This document shows positions 57,950 through 64,000 of a stretch of DNA of 64,000 bases, piece after piece. A program made the position numbers and the translations under genes. The stretch spans positions 284,205 to 348,204 of the forward strand of contig UCKU01000003.1 in the NCBI GenBank assembly GCA_900473185.1, in the 5' to 3' direction. This DNA is from Hyphomicrobiales bacterium (lineage in GTDB: Bacteria > Pseudomonadota > Alphaproteobacteria > Rhizobiales > Rhizobiaceae). Numbering within the stretch: position 1 is the first letter of the stretch; each line of letters opens with the position of its first letter. The notes below the pieces were generated by a model, which was given only the letters and a program-made list of their open reading frames with translations, was not told the origin of the DNA and searched no databases.

Positions 57950-58444
57950 TCAGCTTTTCGTCTTTTCCCATTTCCTGATCAGCCGATCACGCTTCAGCCG
58001 TGACAGGCGCTGCAGCCAGAAAATGCCGTCGAGCTGGTCGACTTCATGCTGGATACAGATGGCGAGGAAGTCCGATGCCTCTTCTTCGTGCTGATGGCCA
58101 TCCAGATCCTGATAGCAGAACCTTATTGCCTTCGGGCGCGTCACCTCGTCCGTTGCGCCGGGCATAGAGACGCTGCCTTCCATATGAACCGTCGTCTCAT
58201 CCGAGAACCAGGTGATCTCGGGATTGGCGTAGATGCGCACGCCGTCCGCCTTGTCGAGCTCCAGCACCGTCAGACGCTGGAAGACGCCGATATGAGCAGC
58301 AGTGATGCCGACACCGGGGGCTGCACGCATCGTCAGCTGCAGATCGTCGGCCAGCTGCGACAGGGCCGAATCGAACACCGTCACGGGCGCACAGACCGTC
58401 TTCAGGCCGGGATGCGGATAGCGGAGAATCGAGCGGATCGGCAC
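57950..58444 (-). CDS. Peptide-deformylase-like protein lacking metal-ligand residues
   Basis: 164 residues from GTG 58444, behind AAGGAAG. It aligns with deformylase over its whole length (PIRSILRYPHPGLKTVCAPV start). But motif 1 reads GVGITAAH (His where Gln is expected), motif 2 EGSVSMP (Ser in place of the metal Cys), and motif 3 QHEVDQ (Gln in place of the second metal His). Only one of the three canonical metal ligands remains. So it cannot be a normal metal deformylase. Could be a non-catalytic homologue or have a new function. Confidence 0.87.
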   Translation of the reverse strand: MPIRSILRYPHPGLKTVCAPVTVFDSALSQLADDLQLTMRAAPGVGITAAHIGVFQRLTVLELDKADGVRIYANPEITWFSDETTVHMEGSVSMPGATDEVTRPKAIRFCYQDLDGHQHEEEASDFLAICIQHEVDQLDGIFWLQRLSRLKRDRLIRKWEKTKS

Positions 58445-58686
58445 AGTTAAGCTTCCTTTCGGCAAATGGCAGCGGAAACTATAACCGACCGCAGGCATTG
58501 TCATCAGAAGGCATAGGTTTGCGCTTTACGGCAGAAATGCTTTCGGCTAGCTGGTCAATGAGGATTCCGGCGGCACAAGGGCAGGGCGGAATTCGCTTAT
58601 CCGCTTGTTGACAATGCATTTTCAGCCGACATTCTCGAATGCGGCTCGTTAGTCTTTGAAATCAAATTGAGATGCGAGGGCGGCAT

Positions 58687-60102
58687 ATGACGACGACCGA
58701 CACGGAAGACCGCAATCGCAAACGTCCGACCGACGAAGACGTCGATATCTATAACGAAGACGGCAATGTGCGCAGCGATTTCCTGGCGCGTCTGGGTGCG
58801 GCCATCGCCGACCGCGACACACTGTTTTTGCGCCAGAATGTCGCGCGCCTGCACGAATCGGAAATAGGCGACCTCTTGGAATCGCTGCAGCCGGATCAGC
58901 GCCTGGCGCTGGTGCGCTTGCTCGGCGACGATTTCGACATGACGGCGCTGACCGAAGTGGACGAGACGATCCGCCGCGAGATCGTCGACCAATTGCCGAA
59001 CGAGCAGATCGCCGCGGCCATCGGCGAACTGGATTCGGACGACGCCGTCTACATTCTCGAAGATCTCGACCAGGAAGACCGGGAAGAGATTCTCGCGCAG
59101 CTGCCGTTCACGGAGCGGGTCCGCCTTCGGCGCGCACTCGATTATCCCGAAAGCTCTGCCGGCCGCCGCATGCAGACGGAATTCGTCGCCGTGCCGCCTT
59201 TCTGGACGGTCGGGCAGACGATCGACTACATGCGCGACGAAGAGGATCTGCCCTATTCCTTCTCGCAGATCTTCGTCATCGATCCGACCTTCAAGCTGCT
59301 CGGCGCGGTCGATCTCGACCAGATCCTGCGCACCAAGCGGCAGATGAAGATCGAAACCATCATGCGGGAAACAAACCATCCGATCCCCGCCGAGATGGAC
59401 CAGGAAGAGGCGGCCCAACTCTTCGAACAGTACGACCTTCTCTCCGCCGCCGTCGTCGACGAGAACGAACGGCTGGTCGGCGTGCTCACCATCGATGACG
59501 TGGTCGATGTGATCCACGAGGAAGCGGATGAGGACATCAAGCGCCTCGGTGGTGTCGGCGACGAAGAGCTCTCCGACAACGTGATCTCGACCGTGCGCTC
59601 GCGTTTCCTGTGGCTGCTGATCAATCTCGGCACGGCGATGCTGTCTGCCAGCGTCATCGGGCTGTTCGACGGCTCGATCGAGAAGATGATCGCGCTTGCG
59701 GTGCTGATGCCGATCGTCGCCTCCATGGGCGGCAATGCGGGCACACAGACCATGACCGTGACGGTGCGTGCGCTCGCGACCCGCGACCTCGATATCTACA
59801 ATGCCGGCCGCATCATCCGCAGAGAGGCGGGGGTCGGGATCCTGAACGGAATGCTCTTCGCCTTGCTGCTGGGCATGATCGCCGGCACCTGGTTCCACAA
59901 TTACCAGCTTGGCGCCGTCATCGGAGCGGCAATGATCATCAATCTGATTGCGGCGGCGCTTGCCGGCATCCTGCTGCCGCTGCTGCTGGACAAGATGGGG
60001 GCGGACCCGGCGATCGCCTCGTCCGTGTTCGTCACGACTGTCACCGACTGCACCGGCTTCTTTGCCTTTCTCGGCCTCGCGACATGGTGGTTCGGTATCT
60101 GA
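58687..60102 (+). CDS. mgtE: Magnesium transporter MgtE
   Basis: 471 residues from ATG 58687. N-terminal MgtE_N superhelix (HESEIGDLLESLQPDQRLALVRLLGDDF), then a CBS pair (ETNHPIPAEMDQEEAAQLFEQYDLLSAAVVDENERLVGVLTIDDVVDVI) and five membrane segments with GGNAGTQTMTVTVRALATRD. Mg2+-gated channel. A possible promoter TTGACA at 58608 lies upstream. Intact. Confidence 0.95.
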   Translation: MTTTDTEDRNRKRPTDEDVDIYNEDGNVRSDFLARLGAAIADRDTLFLRQNVARLHESEIGDLLESLQPDQRLALVRLLGDDFDMTALTEVDETIRREIVDQLPNEQIAAAIGELDSDDAVYILEDLDQEDREEILAQLPFTERVRLRRALDYPESSAGRRMQTEFVAVPPFWTVGQTIDYMRDEEDLPYSFSQIFVIDPTFKLLGAVDLDQILRTKRQMKIETIMRETNHPIPAEMDQEEAAQLFEQYDLLSAAVVDENERLVGVLTIDDVVDVIHEEADEDIKRLGGVGDEELSDNVISTVRSRFLWLLINLGTAMLSASVIGLFDGSIEKMIALAVLMPIVASMGGNAGTQTMTVTVRALATRDLDIYNAGRIIRREAGVGILNGMLFALLLGMIAGTWFHNYQLGAVIGAAMIINLIAAALAGILLPLLLDKMGADPAIASSVFVTTVTDCTGFFAFLGLATWWFGI

Positions 60103-60115
60103 ACAGATGCCGAAA

Positions 60116-60137
60116 TTGACTATTACGTAAAAGTCAA
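60116..60137. promoter_or_regulatory. Palindrome upstream of the MerR gene
   Basis: A 22-base near-perfect palindrome: TTGACTATTAC at 60116-60126 and GTAAAAGTCAA at 60127-60137 are complementary except one position. It centres on TTACGTAA and lies 29 bases before the ATG, the usual place for MerR operators between -35 and -10. Confidence 0.65.
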
Positions 60138-60166
60138 TATTATGCCGGGTCGATGACGGGGATGAG

Positions 60167-60559
60167 ATGCTAGTGAACAAGTATTATACCATAACGGAGC
60201 TGACGCGCGAATTCGGAGTGTCGACGCGCACGCTTCGCTTCTATGAAGACGAAGGTTTGATCCATCCGGAGCGCCGCGGACGCACGCGGTTGTTCCGGCC
60301 TGCCGACCGGCGCCTCATTCAGGAAATCCTGCGCGGCCGGCGCATTGGCTTCACCATTGCCGAAATCCGCGAAATCATTCAGGTCTACAAGGAGCCGCCG
60401 GGCGAGCTCGGCCAGCTCAAGCTTCTGATGAAGCGCGTGGACGAAAAGCGGGAAGACCTGCGCCAGAAGCGCAAGGATATCGACGAGACGATCACCGAGC
60501 TCGACAATATCGAGGAGGCGTGCCTCGGCCGCCTCGCCGAGATCGGCGTCACCACCTGA
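60167..60559 (+). CDS. MerR family transcriptional regulator
   Basis: 130 residues. N-terminal winged helix YYTITELTREFGVSTRTLRFYEDEGLIHPERRGRTRLFRPADRRLI, then a coiled-coil dimer helix (REDLRQKRKDIDETITELDNI). The C-terminal part has one Cys (EACLG), and no CxxC metal-binding cluster typical of metal sensors. Resembles the LiuR-like group linked to branched-chain amino acid or fatty acid catabolism. The palindrome before it suggests autoregulation. Confidence 0.9.
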   Translation: MLVNKYYTITELTREFGVSTRTLRFYEDEGLIHPERRGRTRLFRPADRRLIQEILRGRRIGFTIAEIREIIQVYKEPPGELGQLKLLMKRVDEKREDLRQKRKDIDETITELDNIEEACLGRLAEIGVTT

Positions 60560-60570
60560 TCATTGCTTGA

Positions 60571-61590
60571 TCACCGTTGGGGCTCGGGCTGTGACTGCGG
60601 CGCGGGCTCTATTTCGGCGCTGCACTGGCTGGCAAGCGCCATGATCCGCTCATCATCCGCCTTGACCTCGCCGGCCTGGAACGGCGTGAAGAGTTGTTGC
60701 GCCTGCAGCTGATCGAGCGTGCACTGGCAGAAGCTGCGGCAGAGCGCTTCACCCTGCTCGACCGTGCAGGACGTGTTGCATTGGCGCAGATAGGTCGCGG
60801 CCGGATCGGACTTTGGCGGCGCGACGATGAAGGTCAGGCCATAGGCGATGGCGATCAGCACCGGTTGGTGGATGAGGTAGAAGGCGAGGCTGTGGCGGCC
60901 GAGGCGCGCGAGCCATGTTCCACCCGTGCCCAATGATGCCAGCTTCTGCGGCAGGTTCGTACGGAAGGAAAGACGCGCGAGGCCCATGCCGAGGAAGAAG
61001 GGCGTTGCCCAAGGGAAGAGCGGCACAAAATCGTTCGACCGGTCTGGCGTGGCCGCAAAGCCGATCCAGGCCAGATATTTCGGGTCGAACAGGTGCGAAT
61101 CCAGCACGCCGGGCATGACGAAGGCATCGGCGATCCAGGCGACGAACAGCGCCAGCGCGACGAGCAGGGTCACGGGCAAGGGCAGGCGCAGGAAGACCAC
61201 ACCGATCAGGCTCAGAACCGCGATGGAATGCAGGATGCCGAAATAGATCCATCCGCCGGGCACGAAATAGGCTGTCGCTGCCGATATCACCACGGCCGCG
61301 CCGGCGATCATGGCGAAACGCTTCCAGAAGGAAGGCCAGCGAATGTCCGGCCGGCTGGAGAGGACCAGACTGACACCGACGATGAAGAGGAAGGTGGTGG
61401 CGATCGCCCGGGCATAGATCTTCAGCCAGCCGCTCTCGGCCGTTCCGGGCGTAAGGTAGCCCATGAACTCCAGATCCCAGCTGAAATGGTAAGTGGCCAT
61501 GGCAATGAGCGCCGCGCCACGCACCGTATCCACAAGGCCTATACGCGGCGGTTTTGCGTCAGCCGCCGCTTCCGTTGCCGACACTATCAT
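60571..61590 (-). CDS. DUF1624 heparan-alpha-glucosaminide acetyltransferase-like membrane protein
   Basis: 339 residues with about eight membrane segments. The family hallmark is IGLVDTVRGAALIAMATYHFSWDLEFMGY. It may transfer acyl groups across the membrane. The C-terminal tail after the last helix carries six Cys (QCNTSCTVEQGEALCRSFCQCTLDQL), unusual for the family. Starts directly after the DUF599 gene stop codon, so co-translated. Confidence 0.87.
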   Translation of the reverse strand: MIVSATEAAADAKPPRIGLVDTVRGAALIAMATYHFSWDLEFMGYLTPGTAESGWLKIYARAIATTFLFIVGVSLVLSSRPDIRWPSFWKRFAMIAGAAVVISAATAYFVPGGWIYFGILHSIAVLSLIGVVFLRLPLPVTLLVALALFVAWIADAFVMPGVLDSHLFDPKYLAWIGFAATPDRSNDFVPLFPWATPFFLGMGLARLSFRTNLPQKLASLGTGGTWLARLGRHSLAFYLIHQPVLIAIAYGLTFIVAPPKSDPAATYLRQCNTSCTVEQGEALCRSFCQCTLDQLQAQQLFTPFQAGEVKADDERIMALASQCSAEIEPAPQSQPEPQR

Positions 61591-62358
61591 TCACAATCCC
61601 TCGGACAGCTCATCACCGTCACTCGCTGACGGCTTGTTGCGCTGAACAGGAGAAAGGTGGAGATTTGGTGGCAGGTTTGCGTCCATGATGGCAAGGCGCG
61701 CTTCCGAAAAGAATTGCCGGCGGGTGAGGACGAAAACCACGATTGATGTAGTACCCATGAAAACATAGGGGTTAATGAACCAGCCGAGATAGCCGATCGA
61801 CAGGAAGATCGCCCTGAGACCCTCGTTGAAATGGCTGCCGGCGATGACGTTCATGCGGATGACACGCTCCGCCGCCCGCTCGGCGGCAATGATGTCCTTC
61901 TCCGTATCATGCACCATCGGAATGCCGCCGAAGAGAATGGTGCAATAGTTGAAGAGGCGGTAGGACCAGCCGAACTTGAAGAAGGCGTAGCCGAAAAGGG
62001 CCGCAAGGCCACCGACCTTCATTTCGAAGACGGCGTGGCCGCTATGGAAGACGAAAGGCAGATCGGCGAAGACCGCATCCACCTTTTCCGTGGCGCCAAG
62101 CAAGGCGAAGCAGCTGCCGATCGCAAAAATGGATGTGGAAGCGAAAAAAGCAGTGCCATTCTGCAGCCCGGCCATGATCTGAGTGTCGATCATCTTCAAA
62201 TCGCGGCGCAGGGAATTATATATCCATTCACGCCGTCGCTCCGCCATGGCATGGGTCAGGCTCGTGCGCCCGAAGAAGGTCTGGCCGTGCAACAGCCACG
62301 AATAGCCCATCCAGATAAAGATAAAGAAGGCAAGCGCGATATAATCCGCCGTCGTCAT
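61591..62358 (-). CDS. DUF599 family membrane protein
   Basis: 255 residues from ATG 62358. Four membrane segments; DFIALAFF-like N-terminus, HAMAERRREWIYNSLRRDLKMIDTQIMAGLQNGTAFFASTS and HFNEGLRAIFLSIGYLGWFINPYVF are DUF599 features. Function unknown. Its stop codon abuts the start of the DUF1624 gene. Confidence 0.88.
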   Translation of the reverse strand: MTTADYIALAFFIFIWMGYSWLLHGQTFFGRTSLTHAMAERRREWIYNSLRRDLKMIDTQIMAGLQNGTAFFASTSIFAIGSCFALLGATEKVDAVFADLPFVFHSGHAVFEMKVGGLAALFGYAFFKFGWSYRLFNYCTILFGGIPMVHDTEKDIIAAERAAERVIRMNVIAGSHFNEGLRAIFLSIGYLGWFINPYVFMGTTSIVVFVLTRRQFFSEARLAIMDANLPPNLHLSPVQRNKPSASDGDELSEGL

Positions 62359-62839
62359 CAGTGATTCATTTCCTGCATCAAACGTGGCCACTCTACATAT
62401 GCATGCGATTGCTGCAATGACCGGCAAGATGAGAATGACTAGCAAGATGGGCCGCTTCGAACGAGAGCCTTTCCCGGACAGCTTGAAGCATTCTGCCGGA
62501 GCAGGTTTTCGTCAGGGCAGAAGCGATTGGCGAAGGGCATACTTCAAGGTATGTCCGAGCCGATCGCTTCTGATCCTGGCGGAAAGATGCCCGGCCCTTC
62601 GGGTTGGCTGAAACGGGCCGCCTGATCGACCGGCCGGCTTGGCCGTAGATCTGGGCTACGACGCGCGCCGGCCGGTCGATCATCCGACTCCGTTTGAGCC
62701 AACAGAATGCTTCAATCTGACCGGGAAAGGCTCTAGTGTCCGGCCGGATGTCGCACCGGTTCAAGGCGATGTCGGTCCGCCACGCGGATACGGAACCGGG
62801 CTCGCATAGTCTGCATCGTGTAATTTAAAAGGCGCTTCC
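62359..62839. other. 481-base divergent intergenic region
   Basis: Between the divergent DUF599 and sdaA genes. Most of it is the nested inverted-repeat element at 62464-62734. The remaining ends must supply the two promoters. No reading frame with credible start. Confidence 0.8.
62464..62734. repeat. Large nested palindromic element
   Basis: Outer arms AGAGCCTTTCCCGG (62464-62477) and CCGGGAAAGGCTCT (62721-62734) are perfectly complementary; just inside, CTTGAAGCATTCTG and CAGAATGCTTCAAT match except at one base. Further in: CAGAAGCGAT and ATCGCTTCTG; GGCTGAAACGG and CCGTTTGAGCC (one mismatch); and GATCGACCGGCCGG (62624-62637) with CCGGCCGGTCGATC (62668-62681), which is perfect. Several stems are nested in one 271-base unit. 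Confidence 0.85.
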
Positions 62840-64000
62840 ATGTTTCTTTCGGTATTCGATGTGTTCAAGATCGGTGTCGGGCCGTCGAGCTCGCATACGA
62901 TGGGGCCGATGACGGCTGCCAACCGGTTCCTTGATCTCATCCTTTCCAACGAATGGCCGCGTCCTTCCACCGGCGCGCAGGTGGCCGCCATCAAGGTCAG
63001 CCTGCACGGTTCGCTCGCCCATACAGGGATCGGCCATGGAACGGGCAGGGCGGTCATCCTCGGCCTGATGGGCGAGGCGCCCGACAAGGTTGACCCCGAC
63101 CGCATGGATGCCATCATCGATGGGGTGGAAAAGAGTAGCCGGATCACGCCCGAGGGGCATCCGGCCTACCAGTTCCAGCCGAAAACGGACCTGATCTTCG
63201 ACAAGAAGCAGCCGCTGCCGGGTCACGCCAACGGCATGAGCTTCTCCGCCTATGACAAGGACGGTCGGCTTCTCGTCAAGCGCATCTATTATTCAGTCGG
63301 CGGCGGCTTCGTTGTCACCGATACGGAGCTGGAGCAGATGCGGGCGCGCAAGAAGGCGTCGCAAGGCACTTACAAGGTGCCTTACCCCTTCGCCAGTGCC
63401 AAGCAGATGCTGGAAATGGCAGAACGTTCCGGCCTGTCGATCGCGCAGATGAAGCGCGCCAATGAGGAAAGCCAGCGCAGCCGCGACGAGCTGGACTCCG
63501 GCCTCGACCGCATCTGGGAGGCGATGCGCTCCTGTATCGAGCGCGGGCTCAAGGTCGAGGGCATCATGCCCGGCGGACTCAACGTCAGGCGCCGGGCCAA
63601 GCATATTCACGACAAGCTGCAGGAAGAATGGCGCAGCAACCGCGTCAACCCGCTGCTCGCCAACGACTGGCTGAGCGTCTACGCGATGGCGGTCAACGAG
63701 GAGAATGCTGCCGGCGGGCGCGTCGTGACGGCGCCCACCAATGGCGCGGCAGGCGTCATTCCCGCGACGATCCGCTACTACGAGCATTTCCACGAAGACT
63801 GGGACCGGAAGGGCATCCACGACTATCTGCTGACCGCAGCGGCGATAGGCGGCATCATCAAGCACAATGCTTCAATCTCGGGCGCGGAAGTGGGCTGTCA
63901 GGGCGAGGTCGGCTCGGCCGCCGCCATGGCAGCAGCCGGCCTCGCAGCCGTCATGGGCGGCACGCCGGCCCAGATCGAAAATGCCGCGGAAATCGCCCTC
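62840..64000 (+). CDS. sdaA: L-serine ammonia-lyase, Fe-S type (partial)
   Basis: First 387 residues; the gene runs off the right end. It deaminates serine to pyruvate with a 4Fe-4S cluster. Seen: [24 protein letters not shown] (family N-terminus), VGGGFVV, and [16 protein letters not shown]. The first cluster Cys is in [22 protein letters not shown]; the others lie past the end. Its cluster would be supplied by the suf system. Confidence 0.95.

Noticed and set aside
58597..60180. 527-residue open frame opposite mgtE
   Set aside because: Shadow of a certain gene; composition is Asp/His/Arg heavy as expected of antisense reading.

Overview
The window is a chromosomal segment of a Rhizobium-type alphaproteobacterium, most likely Rhizobium sensu stricto or a close relative. 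The evidence is the high GC coding sequence, the rhizobial small families (DUF1127, DUF982, DUF2259), an ATP12 chaperone, a PurS-type purine operon, an Irr/RirA-like iron control region before suf, and palindromic intergenic elements of the rhizobial kind. I see no prophage, insertion sequence, CRISPR array or integrative element. Almost everything is housekeeping metabolism, and the novelty lies in small genes, RNA elements and intergenic structures.

Layout. 0-5.7 kb: a DUF1127 gene, then on the minus strand purC-purS-kptA-purQ with a lipoprotein gene, preceded by a PAS-PAS-GGDEF-EAL signalling protein. 5.8-8 kb: a small hydrolase and two membrane proteins. 8-12.4 kb: a minus-strand run (ABC binding protein, rpe, DUF2259, membrane protein, purB). 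12.6-18.3 kb: flavin reductase, TfoX-like, NUDIX, DEAD-box helicase, M23 peptidase, ferritin-like DUF455, Bcp peroxiredoxin. 18.4-26.1 kb: a large AsmA-like protein, acetyltransferases, tyrS, anmK and a hydrolase. 26.1-33.6 kb: a complete suf operon (cysteine desulfurase, sufB, small membrane protein, sufC, sufD, sufS, DUF59 protein, sufA) behind a promoter carrying both a RirA-type and an Irr-type site. 33.8-37.2 kb: LysE exporter, a tiny flagellar-rod-like protein, a TetR/SDR divergent pair with twin operators, a decayed tRNA-like sequence and a DUF982 protein. 37.3-42 kb: gcvTHP behind a tandem glycine riboswitch. 42.1-46.6 kb: copper chaperone, crcB, rluC, HAD phosphatase, ATP12 chaperone, lipoprotein. 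46.7-53.5 kb: pccB and pccA on opposite strands, enclosing DoxX, a guanidine-II riboswitch with sugE, a DUF188 protein, an ElaA-type acetyltransferase and glutathione-dependent formaldehyde dehydrogenase. 53.6-64 kb: hypothetical, EamA transporter, lipB, tRNA-Leu(GAG), secreted repeat protein, BON protein, a peptide-deformylase-like protein lacking metal ligands, mgtE, a MerR regulator, two membrane proteins and the start of sdaA.

Functional links. The purine genes and the glycine cleavage system feed one another through one-carbon units. The suf operon supplies Fe-S clusters to enzymes such as the serine dehydratase at the right edge and lipoyl synthase, while LipB and GcvH form a lipoate axis. 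PccA and PccB together make propionyl-CoA carboxylase. Several intergenic elements form families of paired arms that differ between copies yet stay complementary, which points to selection on structure. All calls come from reading the sequence; no database search was run.
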